From positions 1-47,276 of the forward strand of contig NZ_QFDQ01000269.1 of NCBI RefSeq assembly GCF_003270085.1: a stretch of DNA of 47,276 nt. The letters run 5' to 3'. The translations under genes and the position numbers were made by a program. Positions 7,389 through 15,893 of the stretch are shown piece after piece. The notes under the pieces are model-generated. The model made no database searches and was not told the origin of the DNA. It was given only the letters and a program-made list of their open reading frames with translations. This stretch comes from Streptomyces triticisoli. Its GTDB lineage: Bacteria > Actinomycetota > Actinomycetes > Streptomycetales > Streptomycetaceae. Numbering within the stretch: position 1 is the first letter of the stretch; every line of letters begins with the position of its first letter.

Positions 7389-8345
7389 ATGTCCCACGTC
7401 GAGCATCTGCAGGAACTGCACGGCCTCCCGGCCTTCGACTTCCCCGACCCCAAGGCTCGGCGGGAGCTGCCGGAGGCGGGCGCCGTGGCCTGGCGGCTGG
7501 CCGTCGATCCCTACGGGGGCTCCTCGCACGAGCAGTTCGGCGACCTGTGGGACCGCTTCCTCGACTCCGTGGACCCCGCGGGCGTCCGCGCGATCGTCGT
7601 GGGCCAGTGGGGAGAGCCGTACGACAACGACTCCAGCGGCATCGTGCAGCGCCTCGTCGATGCCCGTGACCGGCTGACAGCGCTTCAGGCCGTGTTCATC
7701 GGGGACCTGGAGATGGAGGAGGCGGAGATCTCCTGGATCGAGCAGTCCGACGTCACACCGGTCCTCGAGGCCTACCCGCTGCTGGAGGAGTTCGGGGTCC
7801 GCGGCGGCAGCGGACTGCGCTTCCCGGCGGTCCGGCACCAGCACCTGCGCACGCTCTGCTTCGAGGCCGGCGGCCTGCCCGGTGAGGTCGTGCGCGGTGT
7901 CGCCGCCAGTGAGCTTCCCGCACTGAAGTACCTCGAGATGTGGCTCGGCGTGGAGGAGTACGGCGGTGACGCCACGGTCGCCGACCTCGCGCCGCTCCTG
8001 GCCGCGGGGCACTTCCCGGCGCTGCGCCATCTCGGCCTGCGCAACAGCGAGATCCAGGACGAGATCGCCGCCGCCGTCGCCGGGGCCCCGGTCGTGGCGC
8101 AGCTGACGTCGCTCGACCTGTCCCTCGGAGTGCTCACCGACGAGGGCGTGACGGCGCTGCTCGGCGGCCAGCCGCTCACCCATCTGACCTGGCTCGACCT
8201 CCGCCACAACTTCGTCACCGAGCCGGTGGCCCGGCGGCTCCGGGAGGCGCTGGAGCCGGCCGGCGTCGAGGTCGACCTGTCGGAGCGCGGCGAGGCGTGG
8301 GAGGACGACGGCGTCGTCCACCGCTTCACCGCCGTCGCGGAATGA
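7389..8345 (+). CDS. STM4015 family protein (leucine-rich-repeat)
   Basis: The 318-residue cytoplasmic protein is recognised as STM4015: a unique N-terminal domain (HGLPAFDFPDP, VAWRL) followed by degenerate leucine-rich repeats (LTSLDLS, LTWLDLRHN). Such repeats usually bind proteins or peptides, so a scaffold or substrate-recognition role is the best guess. The ATG at 7389 has an AGGAGG site 8 bp upstream. It heads a run of six same-strand genes in STM4015 to STM4011 order, matching the conserved Salmonella cluster whose function is unknown. Confidence 0.85.
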   Translation: MSHVEHLQELHGLPAFDFPDPKARRELPEAGAVAWRLAVDPYGGSSHEQFGDLWDRFLDSVDPAGVRAIVVGQWGEPYDNDSSGIVQRLVDARDRLTALQAVFIGDLEMEEAEISWIEQSDVTPVLEAYPLLEEFGVRGGSGLRFPAVRHQHLRTLCFEAGGLPGEVVRGVAASELPALKYLEMWLGVEEYGGDATVADLAPLLAAGHFPALRHLGLRNSEIQDEIAAAVAGAPVVAQLTSLDLSLGVLTDEGVTALLGGQPLTHLTWLDLRHNFVTEPVARRLREALEPAGVEVDLSERGEAWEDDGVVHRFTAVAE

Positions 8346-8352
8346 GGCCGTC

Positions 8353-8601
8353 ATGACCTTCGCCGATCACTTCGAGACCTTCCACGGGCTGCCCGTCTTC
8401 ACCCTGCCCGAGCCGCGTGAGGAGCCCATCCCCGCCGCGGGCGACGTGGCCTGGCGTCTGGACTGCTACGAGGCCGGGGAGATTCCGCTCGCCGAGCTGT
8501 GGCGGAGCTTCACGGACCGGGTGCCGAGCACGGAGGTGCGGGCCCTGGTCACAGGGCCCTGGCGGGACGAGGAGTGGCGTTGTGTCGCCGTCTCCGAGTA
8601 G
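8353..8601 (+). CDS. Stand-alone N-terminal domain paralogue of STM4015
   Basis: The 82-residue product aligns with residues 1-75 of its upstream neighbour (FHGLPVFTLPEP, GDVAWRL, LWRSFTDRV, EVRALVTGPW) but has no leucine-rich repeats. It lies 7 bp after that gene and overlaps the next by 20 bp. Either a tandem duplication lost its repeats, or the domain acts alone, for instance as a dimerisation partner. The intact frame and coupled position favour a functional gene. Confidence 0.7.
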   Translation: MTFADHFETFHGLPVFTLPEPREEPIPAAGDVAWRLDCYEAGEIPLAELWRSFTDRVPSTEVRALVTGPWRDEEWRCVAVSE

Positions 8602-9802
8602 TCCGGCGCCCGCTGCCGGTCTTCGGTTCGCCGTCGTCGGCAACCCCGAGAACCGGCGGACGACGATGTTCGCCGATGCCGTGCGCGCGGCGGGCCACGC
8701 GGCGCCCCGTGTGCTCGCGTGGCGGGATGTGCTGCGCGGGCGGTACGCCTTCGGGCCGGGCGAGTTGGTACGGATCGACTCCCCCGGCGAGAACGCCGAG
8801 GTCGACCGGCTGCTGCGCGACACCGACGATCCCGCCCGGGTCGAGGGAACGGCTCTGTGGCACCGCCGTTTCACCGCCGCGGTCCGGGAGGTGACCGCCG
8901 CGGCGCACCGTGCGGGCGCGGTGACGACCGCCGATCCGGAGGATGTCGCGGTGATGTTCGACAAGCGGCGCTGCCATGCCCGGCTCGCCGCCGCGGGAGT
9001 CCCGGTCCCGCCGGCGCTGAAAGGTCCGGTCAACGGCTGGGACGGGCTCCGGGAGCAGTTGAAGGCCGCCCGTGTCCCGCGGGCGTTCGTGAAGCCGGCG
9101 CACGGGTCGTCGGCCTCCGGTGTCGTGGCCCTGGCGATGGCGGGAGGCGGCCGGGTCAGGGCGACGACCTCCGTGGAGACCACTGCCGACGGCCGCCTGT
9201 ACAACTCCCTGCGGGTGCGCCACTACACCTCGGAGAGCGAGGTCGCCGCCCTGGTCGACGCCCTGGCCCCGGACGGGATCCACGTCGAGCGGTGGCTGCC
9301 CAAGGCCTCGCAGGGCGGCCGGGCCGCCGACCTGCGGGTGGTCGTGATCGCAGGGCGCGCCACGCACGCTGTCGTACGGACCAGCCGGCACCCCATGACG
9401 AATCTGCACCTCGGTGGCGCCCGCGGCGACCTGGACACGGCACGTGCGGCGATCCGGGCCGCCGGAGGCAGCTTCGCCGACGTGCTGGATGTGGCCGAGC
9501 GGGCGGCCGCGTGCTTCCCGGGCACGCTGTGCGTCGGCGTGGACATCCTGCCGGCCACCGGGTGGCGCCGCTTCGCCGTCGGTGAGGTGAACGCCTTCGG
9601 GGACCTGCTGCCCCGGCTGACCGGTCTGCCCGGCAGCGGCGCCGAGGGCCTGGACACCTACGCCGCGCAGGTCGCCGTCGCACCGGCCGCCGCACGGCGG
9701 GCGGAACACAAAAAGCACCCGAAGCAACAGAAACGTCAGAAGTATCAAGAACATCAGGAATGCCAGAAACACCAGGAACATCACCATGACACCACCGATT
9801 GA
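8582..9802 (+). CDS. STM4014 family protein (ATP-grasp-like)
   Basis: The 406-residue protein resembles STM4014, an ATP-grasp-type ligase family. Visible elements are an N-terminal Rossmann-like start (FAVVGNPENRR), a central nucleotide-binding region (RAFVKPAHGSSASGVV), and a late acidic/Asn segment (GVDILPATG, VGEVNAFGD) like the Mg-binding end of ATP-grasp enzymes. Such enzymes join a carboxylate to an amine or thiol through an acyl-phosphate. GTG 8582 is chosen because CGAGGAG lies 7 bp upstream. The last 30 residues are a hydrophilic Lys/Gln/Glu/His tail made of 3-residue repeats. It overlaps the next gene by 17 bp. Confidence 0.8.
   Translation: MSPSPSSPAPAAGLRFAVVGNPENRRTTMFADAVRAAGHAAPRVLAWRDVLRGRYAFGPGELVRIDSPGENAEVDRLLRDTDDPARVEGTALWHRRFTAAVREVTAAAHRAGAVTTADPEDVAVMFDKRRCHARLAAAGVPVPPALKGPVNGWDGLREQLKAARVPRAFVKPAHGSSASGVVALAMAGGGRVRATTSVETTADGRLYNSLRVRHYTSESEVAALVDALAPDGIHVERWLPKASQGGRAADLRVVVIAGRATHAVVRTSRHPMTNLHLGGARGDLDTARAAIRAAGGSFADVLDVAERAAACFPGTLCVGVDILPATGWRRFAVGEVNAFGDLLPRLTGLPGSGAEGLDTYAAQVAVAPAAARRAEHKKHPKQQKRQKYQEHQECQKHQEHHHDTTD
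9728..9781 (+). repeat. Six 9-bp tandem repeats encoding Gln-(Lys/Glu)-X
   Basis: Six consecutive 9-bp units of the form CAR-RAR-YRY encode QKR, QKY, QEH, QEC, QKH and QEH at the C-terminus of the STM4014 protein. The stretch is far more A-rich than its surroundings and directly precedes the start of the next gene, suggesting recent slippage expansion of a His-rich tail. Confidence 0.7.
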
Positions 9803-10610
9803 CATGAACGAGGTCGTGGGCAGCCACGACCTCCTGCTGGTCACGCTCGACACCCTCCGCCACGACGTGGCGCAGGAGCTGGCGGCGGCCGGACGCATTC
9901 CGAACCTGGCCCGGCATCTGCCCGGCGGCGTCTGGGAGCGCCGGCACGCGCCCGGCAGCTTCACCTACGCCTCCCACCAGGCGATGTTCGCGGGGTTCCT
10001 GCCGACACCGGCCGCGCCGGGTCCGCATCCGCGGCTGTTCGCCGCCCGTTTCGCGGGCAGTGAGACCACCGCGAGCGGCACCTTCGTCTACGACACGCCC
10101 GACCTGGTCTCGGGACTGGCCGCCGTGGGCTACCGCACCGTCTGCATCGGCGGCGTGGGTTTCTTCAACAAGCAGGGGCCGTTGGGCTCCGTCCTGCCCG
10201 GGATGTTCCAGGAGAGCCACTGGGAGCCGGAGTTCGGGGTGACTTCCCCCACGTCCTTCGAGGCACAGGTGGCCTGCGCGGAGAAGGTCGTCGCCCAACT
10301 TCCCCGGGAACAGCGCCTGTTCCTCTTCGTGAACGTGTCGGCCCTGCACCAGCCCAACTGGTTCCACCTGCCCGGGGCCACCCGCGAGGCGGGCGACACC
10401 CGGGCCACCCACGCCGCGGCGCTGGAGTACGTGGACCGGCACATGGGGCGGCTCCTGGCCGCCGTCGGCAGCCGCCGTCCGTGTTTCGCCATCGTCTGCT
10501 CCGACCACGGCACCGCGTACGGCGAGGACGGCTACAGCGGTCACCGCATCGGCCACGACGTCGTCTGGACCGTGCCCTACGCCCACTTCTTCGTCGACGA
10601 GGACCGATGA
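9786..10610 (+). CDS. STM4013/SEN3800 family hydrolase (alkaline-phosphatase fold)
   Basis: The 274-residue enzyme has the metal-site signatures of the sulfatase/alkaline-phosphatase superfamily: LLVTLDTLRHD at the N-terminus (metal Asp and nucleophile Thr region), and CSDHGTAYGEDG followed by GHRIGHD near the C-terminus. These enzymes hydrolyse or transfer phosphate or sulfate esters; the substrate is unknown. No signal peptide is seen, so it acts in the cytoplasm. ATG 9786 overlaps STM4014; ATG 9804 is an alternative. Its stop overlaps the next start (ATGA). Confidence 0.85.
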   Translation: MTPPIDMNEVVGSHDLLLVTLDTLRHDVAQELAAAGRIPNLARHLPGGVWERRHAPGSFTYASHQAMFAGFLPTPAAPGPHPRLFAARFAGSETTASGTFVYDTPDLVSGLAAVGYRTVCIGGVGFFNKQGPLGSVLPGMFQESHWEPEFGVTSPTSFEAQVACAEKVVAQLPREQRLFLFVNVSALHQPNWFHLPGATREAGDTRATHAAALEYVDRHMGRLLAAVGSRRPCFAIVCSDHGTAYGEDGYSGHRIGHDVVWTVPYAHFFVDEDR

Positions 10611-12016
10611 CCATGCCCGTGTCCGTGTCCATGTCCGCACCCGTGCCCATCGCCGAAGCGGCGGCCACGCACGCCGTCCGCCCGTACCAGCAGTACGTGT
10701 ACGCGTATCCGCACAAGACCGCCTACCGCCCGCTGAACCGGGAGCAGGCGTCGCTGCGCGAGTTGTGGGCGGACGAGCCGAAGGGCGCCCTCTCGCTCTA
10801 CTTCCACATCCCCTTCTGCGAGGTCCGCTGCGGCTTCTGCAACCTCTTCACCCGGATCGGGGCGCCCGACGGCCTGGCCACCGCCTATCTGGACGCACTG
10901 GAGCGTCAGGCGGCCGCGGTGCGCGAGGCGCTGGGCGACGGGGCTCGGTTCGCGGGCGCGGCGTTCGGCGGCGGCACTCCGACCTTCCTCGAGGCCGCGG
11001 AGCTGGAGCGGCTGTGCGATCTCGCCGAGCACGGCCTGGGCGCCGATCTGACCGCGATCCCGCTGTCGGTGGAGGCCTCCCCCGCCACGGCGACCGCCGA
11101 CCGGCTGGCCGTGCTGGCCGCCCGCGGCACCACGCGGCTGAGCCTGGGCGTGCAGAGCTTCGTCGACGCCGAGGCACGCACGGCCGTGCGCCCCCAGCGC
11201 CGGGCGGACGTCGAGGCGGCCCTCGCCCGGATCCGCGACGCCGGCATCCCCGTCCTCAACATCGACCTGATCTACGGCATCGAGGGCCAGACCGAGGAGT
11301 CCTGGAACCATTCCCTCGACGCCGCCCTCGCCTGGCAGCCGGAGGAGCTGTATCTCTACCCCCTCTACGTGCGCCCGCTCACCGGTCTCGGCCGGCATCG
11401 CGGCCGGGCGGCCGAAGGGGCCGAAGGGGACGGAGCCGCCTGGGACGAACACCGGCTGCGGCTGTACCGCCACGGCCGCGACCACCTGCTCGCGCGGGGC
11501 TACGAACAGGTGTCGATGCGCATGTTCCGCCGTGCGGGCGCCCCCGCCACCGGCGGGGAGGACTACACGTGCCAGACCGACGGCATGGTCGGCCTCGGCT
11601 GCGGCGCCCGCTCGTACACCTCCGCGCTGCACTACTCCTTCGACTACGCGGTGGACGTGCACCGCATACGCGGGATCATCGACGAGTACACCGCCCGCTC
11701 GACCGACGACTTCCGCCGCGCCGACTTCGGCTGGGAGATGGACGGCGACGAGGCCCGGCGCCGCCATCTGCTGCAGTCGCTGCTGCAGGCCGAGGGCATG
11801 CCGGTCGCGGACTACCGGGCCCGCTTCGGCACCGCGCCCGGCGACGACTTCGCCGCCGAGCTGGACCGGTTCCGCGACCGGGGCTGGCTGGACGGCTCGG
11901 CCGGTACGGAGCTGCTGCGGCTGTCTCCCGAGGGGCTGGCCCACTCCGACGCGCTGGGCCCCGAGCTGTTCTCCATCGCCGTGCGCGAGCGCATGGCCGC
12001 GTACGAACCGAAGTGA
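10607..12016 (+). CDS. STM4012 family radical SAM protein
   Basis: The 469-residue protein is a HemN/HemW-like radical SAM enzyme. The [4Fe-4S] motif CX3CX2C is at Cys71/75/78 (CEVRCGFC), the SAM-binding glycines are in FGGGTPT, and SLGVQSF, IDLIYGIEGQT and a C-terminal HemN-like domain follow. HemW relatives handle heme or do radical chemistry on diverse substrates. The cluster context, not haem biosynthesis, defines this family. It starts inside the ATGA overlap with STM4013. The N-terminus (MTMPVSVSMS) is encoded by 6-bp repeats and is probably dispensable. Confidence 0.88.
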   Translation: MTMPVSVSMSAPVPIAEAAATHAVRPYQQYVYAYPHKTAYRPLNREQASLRELWADEPKGALSLYFHIPFCEVRCGFCNLFTRIGAPDGLATAYLDALERQAAAVREALGDGARFAGAAFGGGTPTFLEAAELERLCDLAEHGLGADLTAIPLSVEASPATATADRLAVLAARGTTRLSLGVQSFVDAEARTAVRPQRRADVEAALARIRDAGIPVLNIDLIYGIEGQTEESWNHSLDAALAWQPEELYLYPLYVRPLTGLGRHRGRAAEGAEGDGAAWDEHRLRLYRHGRDHLLARGYEQVSMRMFRRAGAPATGGEDYTCQTDGMVGLGCGARSYTSALHYSFDYAVDVHRIRGIIDEYTARSTDDFRRADFGWEMDGDEARRRHLLQSLLQAEGMPVADYRARFGTAPGDDFAAELDRFRDRGWLDGSAGTELLRLSPEGLAHSDALGPELFSIAVRERMAAYEPK

Positions 12017-12033
12017 CGGAGGCCGCAGCCCGT

Positions 12034-12888
12034 ATGGACCTGACGATCCTCTACCGCGGCCCGCTGGCGTCGTGCGACTACGACTGCCCGTACTGCCCCT
12101 TCGCCAAGCGCCGGGACAGCCGCGTCCAGCTGGCCGCGGACCGCGCCGCGCTGGAGCGTTTCGCCGCCTGGGCGGCGGCGCAGCGGGACGACCGGCTCTC
12201 GCTGCTGTTCACCCCGTGGGGCGAGGGCCTGGTGCGCTCCTGGTACCGGCGTACGCTCGCGGAGCTGAGCCGGCTGCCGCACATCCGCCGGGTGGCGATC
12301 CAGACCAATCTCAGCTGCCGTACGGACTGGCTGGAGGAGGCCGACCTGGACACCCTCGCCCTGTGGTGCACCTTCCATCCCGGGCAGACGCCGTACGACC
12401 GCTTCCTGGCCAAGTGCCAGGACCTGGCCGCCCGCGGGGTCCGCCACAGTGTCGGCGTCGTCGGGCTCCCCGAGCACCTGGAGCACGCGCGCCGCCTGCG
12501 CGCCGACCTGCCCGCCCACGTGTACCTGTGGGTCAACGCCGCCGAGGGGCACACCTACACCGATGCCGAGGCCGGCCGGTGGACCGCCCTGGACCCGCTG
12601 TTCCCGTACAGCCGCCGCCCGCACCGCAGCGCGGGCCTGCCCTGCCGTACGGGGGAGTCGGTCATCTCGGTGGACGGTGAGGGCACGGTGCGCCGCTGCC
12701 ACTTCGTCCGCTCGGAGCTGGGCAACCTGTACGACGGCTCCTACCGGCGGGCCCTGCGTCCCCGCGCGTGCCCGCTGTCCGTCTGCGACTGCCACATCGG
12801 CTACGTCCACCTGGAGACGCTGCCGCTGTACGACGTGTTCGCGGGCGGTGTCCTGGAGCGGGTCCCGGCCGTGCCGCCCGCGGTCTGA
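12034..12888 (+). CDS. STM4011 family radical SAM protein
   Basis: The 284-residue enzyme carries CX3CX2C at Cys14/18/21 (SCDYDCPYCPF), then TPWGEGL and a region with Cys (QTNLSCRTDW). A C-terminal cysteine cluster (PCRTGES, RRCHFV, CPLSVCDCH) resembles the auxiliary-cluster SPASM/twitch domains used in peptide or sugar modification. ATG 12034 follows GGAGG by about 11 bp and matches the family's short N-terminus (MDLTILYRGPL); GTG 12013, overlapping the previous stop, is an alternative. It is the last gene of the cluster and converges on the LAL-type gene. Confidence 0.87.
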   Translation: MDLTILYRGPLASCDYDCPYCPFAKRRDSRVQLAADRAALERFAAWAAAQRDDRLSLLFTPWGEGLVRSWYRRTLAELSRLPHIRRVAIQTNLSCRTDWLEEADLDTLALWCTFHPGQTPYDRFLAKCQDLAARGVRHSVGVVGLPEHLEHARRLRADLPAHVYLWVNAAEGHTYTDAEAGRWTALDPLFPYSRRPHRSAGLPCRTGESVISVDGEGTVRRCHFVRSELGNLYDGSYRRALRPRACPLSVCDCHIGYVHLETLPLYDVFAGGVLERVPAVPPAV

Positions 12889-12908
12889 CCAAGGCCGCTC
12901 CGGCAGGG

Positions 12909-15659
12909 TCAGCCCGGCTCCGTGGCGCCCGCCCCGCGCCGGGCCACAGGGCGTTCGCCGTGGAGCCGCGGTCCCGCCCCGGCCATCTCCGCGCGGCCTC
13001 GCTCGGCGAGCCGGCCGGCGCCACACCGGTCCGCCAGCTCGGTGCCCTCGGCCAGGAGCCCGGTCGCCCGGTCGGCGTGGCCGGCGCGCCCGAGCTCCGC
13101 GCCGAGGTCGATCAGGGCCTCGGCGTACACGTGCCGGCTGGGGGATCGGCGCAGTACCCGCACCGCGCGTTCCCGCAGGGGCAGTGCCTGCCCGGCCTCG
13201 GCCACCGCCGCGCTGAAGGACAGCGCCTCGCCGATGGCGGTGGGGGTGCCGTAGTGCTCCGCCCGGTGCAGCATCCTCGCCGTGAGGGAGCGGGCGCGGC
13301 GGGGGTCCTCCCCGGCGACGGCGAGGGCGAGGTGTCCCGCCCAGGGGCACCAGGTCGGGTTGAGGACGCTCTTGGCCTCCAGCCGTGCCCCGGCGGCGGT
13401 GAGCTGGGCCTCGGCCTCCTTGCGCAGACCGCGGGCGAGGAGCAGCCGTCCGTAGACCGTCTGGGAGTCCGGGAAGACCACCGCGTTCAGGTAGGGGGGC
13501 GCGAAGTCGTAGGTCCTGGCGACGTGGAGCGCCTCCTCCAGGCAACCCCGGGACAGCAGGACGTCCAGCAGCAGCCCTACGGCGTACCACCGGGCGGGTA
13601 CCCGGTCGCCCACCCGCTCGGCCAGGCGTACTCCCTCACGCGCGCACTGCTCCGCCTCGGCGAGCATCCCGCGCCGGAGCCGGACCAGGCCGAGGAGGGT
13701 GAAGCCGAAGGAGAGGTGGGCGCCGCTCCAGCCGACCTGCTCGCACTCGGCGATGGCCGAGCTGAACAGCTCTTCCGCGCGGTCGCATTCGTCGGCGTAC
13801 ATGTAGCTGAGCGCGGTCAGGCTCGGCAGTTCGAAGCCCCAGTCCGGGTCGGTGTAGCTCAGTCCCATGGCGCGTGCGGCGATGGTCAGTGTGTCCGCGG
13901 CCGGTTCCCCGCGCAGCGTCGCGTCCCAGGTGCGCAGGCACAGCAGGGCCCGTTCCTCGATGGCCTGGCCGGGCAGGTCCTCGACGAGCTGTGCGAGCCG
14001 GCGGGAGCGGTCGGACGCCTGCGTCTCGTGCGCGTCGAAGACCAGCCACAGCTGGTGCGCCGCCTGCAGGCGCAGCCGTGCGCGGGGGGACTGGGACCGG
14101 GCGGCCTCGGCGCCCACGACGGCGGCCGCTCTGGCGAGCTCGTCGTTGTGGCCGAAGGCCTGGGCCAGGCGGAAGGTGGCGTTCTCCCTGAGCTCGGCGT
14201 CCAGGAAGGGCTGTTCCAGGGCCGCGGTGAGGTGGTTGACCGTGGTGGCGGGGGCGGTGAGCAGGGCGGAGCAGCCGAGTTCGTAGAGCACGCCCGCGCG
14301 GTCCTCGGGTGCCGGCGGTTCGCGCAGCGCGCGTTCCAGACAGCGCCGGGCCGCGTCGGGTGCGCCCAGACGGAGGTTCTCGCGTGCGGCGGCGCGCAGT
14401 TGCCGGACGGTGTGCGGGTCGCCCTCGGGGTGGGTTTCGAGCAGGTGCCGGGCGGCGGCGGTGATGCCCAGGCCGGCGTCGGCCACCGCCCAGGCGGCCT
14501 GTCCGTGCAGCGCGGTGCGGGTGGTGGGCGGGATGGCCTGGTACACGGCGGTGGCGATGAGCGGGTGGATGAACTCCAGGGTCCGGGTGCCGGTGAGGAT
14601 ACGGGCGAGCCGCAGCCGGTCCACGGCGCTCCGGGTCTCGGCCGGCGGCAGTCCGGCCACCGTCGCGGCCAGCTCCGCGGAGATCTCGGTGCCGAGCACC
14701 GCGGCGGCCCAGGCGAGCCGGACGGCGGCGTGGCCGAGCCGTTCCAGGCGTTTGACCAGTCCGGTGCCCCGTGCGCCCGCACCGAGTTCGCGCAGCAGGG
14801 AGGCCGACTCCGCGTCCGGGGCGAGGCCACGGTCCTGGACCTTGGCCATGAGCTCGACGGCCTCGTAGGGGTTGCCGCCGGTGACCACCCAGCACTCGTG
14901 GCAGAAGACGTCGTCGGCTTCCGCGCCCAGCGAGCCTCGCACCAGTTCGGCCACCGCCTCCGGGCTGAGGGCGTGCAGCGGGATCGGGCGTGCGCCGCGG
15001 CCGTCGGTCAGTTCGCGGAACGTCCGGGCCTCGGCGGGCACTTCGTCCGGGCGGTAGCCGATGACCACCAGTACGGGGAGGTCCCGTGCTCTCACCGCGA
15101 AGGCGGCGAGCCAGGCGAGCGACTCCAGGTCACCCCAGTGGGCGTCGTCGAGGACGATCACGACCGGTGCCCGGCGCACGGCCACCTGGGTGACGACCCA
15201 GTCCAGGCCGTCCCGGACGCCCTGCGGGTCCGGGACGGCGGTACCGGTCTGCTGGGCGAACAGGCCGACTGCCGGGCCGGCGATCTCGTACCACCCGCCG
15301 AAGATCTCGCGCCGCTCGGCCTCGGTGCAGGAGGCGAGGTGGGGCTGCAGCAGCTGGCGTACGACGTGGAAGGGGACGGTGTGCTCCTGCTCGCTGCCCC
15401 GGGCGGACAGCACGGTGCAGCCGCGGGCGGCGGCGATGCGCCGGACCTCGGTCAGCACGGTCGTCTTGCCCAGTCCGGCGGCCGCGCTGAAGAACAGCAG
15501 CCCGCCCCGCGGGCCTTCGCCGTCCTCTCCGCCCGCGCAGATCGCCTCCACCGCTTCCTGAGCGGCGATCACCTCGTTCTCACGCTCGTACAGGGGTTTT
15601 TCCAGCCGCTCGCGTCCGTCCACGACGGTGGTCCTCCCGGTGTGCTGCGGTTCCGCCAC
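12909..15659 (-). CDS. LAL-type AAA ATPase lacking its LuxR DNA-binding domain
   Basis: The 916-residue protein starts with a P-loop ATPase (Walker A-like AAAGLGKTT, Walker B-like VVIVLDDAHWGD, GNPYEA) followed by a long TPR-like helical region, as in the LAL/MalT family of transcriptional activators. Those proteins normally end with a LuxR helix-turn-helix of about 65 residues. Here the chain stops after RAEMAGAG plus a short Arg/Gly tail, and only 20 bp separate it from the convergent STM4011 gene. It is either truncated or an ATPase that no longer binds DNA. GTG 15659 is chosen because AGGGGT lies about 7 bp upstream. Confidence 0.75.
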   Translation of the reverse strand: MAEPQHTGRTTVVDGRERLEKPLYERENEVIAAQEAVEAICAGGEDGEGPRGGLLFFSAAAGLGKTTVLTEVRRIAAARGCTVLSARGSEQEHTVPFHVVRQLLQPHLASCTEAERREIFGGWYEIAGPAVGLFAQQTGTAVPDPQGVRDGLDWVVTQVAVRRAPVVIVLDDAHWGDLESLAWLAAFAVRARDLPVLVVIGYRPDEVPAEARTFRELTDGRGARPIPLHALSPEAVAELVRGSLGAEADDVFCHECWVVTGGNPYEAVELMAKVQDRGLAPDAESASLLRELGAGARGTGLVKRLERLGHAAVRLAWAAAVLGTEISAELAATVAGLPPAETRSAVDRLRLARILTGTRTLEFIHPLIATAVYQAIPPTTRTALHGQAAWAVADAGLGITAAARHLLETHPEGDPHTVRQLRAAARENLRLGAPDAARRCLERALREPPAPEDRAGVLYELGCSALLTAPATTVNHLTAALEQPFLDAELRENATFRLAQAFGHNDELARAAAVVGAEAARSQSPRARLRLQAAHQLWLVFDAHETQASDRSRRLAQLVEDLPGQAIEERALLCLRTWDATLRGEPAADTLTIAARAMGLSYTDPDWGFELPSLTALSYMYADECDRAEELFSSAIAECEQVGWSGAHLSFGFTLLGLVRLRRGMLAEAEQCAREGVRLAERVGDRVPARWYAVGLLLDVLLSRGCLEEALHVARTYDFAPPYLNAVVFPDSQTVYGRLLLARGLRKEAEAQLTAAGARLEAKSVLNPTWCPWAGHLALAVAGEDPRRARSLTARMLHRAEHYGTPTAIGEALSFSAAVAEAGQALPLRERAVRVLRRSPSRHVYAEALIDLGAELGRAGHADRATGLLAEGTELADRCGAGRLAERGRAEMAGAGPRLHGERPVARRGAGATEPG

Positions 15660-15827
15660 TCCGTTACCCCTGATCTGCAGGTATGGCGGGAAGCCTAGCG
15701 AAGCGCGCACAGGGACGTCAGAGATGCGGCGAATTGGTTGCGGATGACCGCGGAAGCACTTCCACCACCCCGCACCGCCAAATCATTGCGGACATGTCAA
15801 CTCGCCCCTTACGGTTTTACGCGCGTC

Positions 15828-15853
15828 AACTCACCTCATCCCACGGTGAGTTG
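15828..15853. promoter_or_regulatory. Inverted repeat in the carboxypeptidase leader
   Basis: CAACTCACC (15828-15836) and GGTGAGTTG (15845-15853) form an exact 9-bp inverted repeat, and GTCAACTC(G/A)CC also recurs directly at 15797-15807 and 15826-15836. It lies 40-66 bp before the start codon. It could be an operator or an mRNA hairpin; I see no match to the c-di-AMP riboswitch common before cell-wall hydrolases. Confidence 0.4.
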
Positions 15854-15893
15854 TTTCGCGCTGTCGTCCCCCGGCAGAAAGCAGGAGACTTCC

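Noticed and set aside
4901..7669. A 922-codon plus-strand frame over ctaD
   Set aside because: It is the +2 reading of ctaD and its neighbour. It has no domain and Arg-rich low-complexity composition.
12768..15698. A 976-codon plus-strand frame opposite the LAL-type gene
   Set aside because: It is the mirror of the ATPase codon pattern. The minus strand has Walker motifs and the plus strand has none.
15711..15893. Possible c-di-AMP (ydaO-type) riboswitch before the carboxypeptidase
   Set aside because: The leader is short and lacks the conserved core I would expect. Only inverted and direct repeats are visible.
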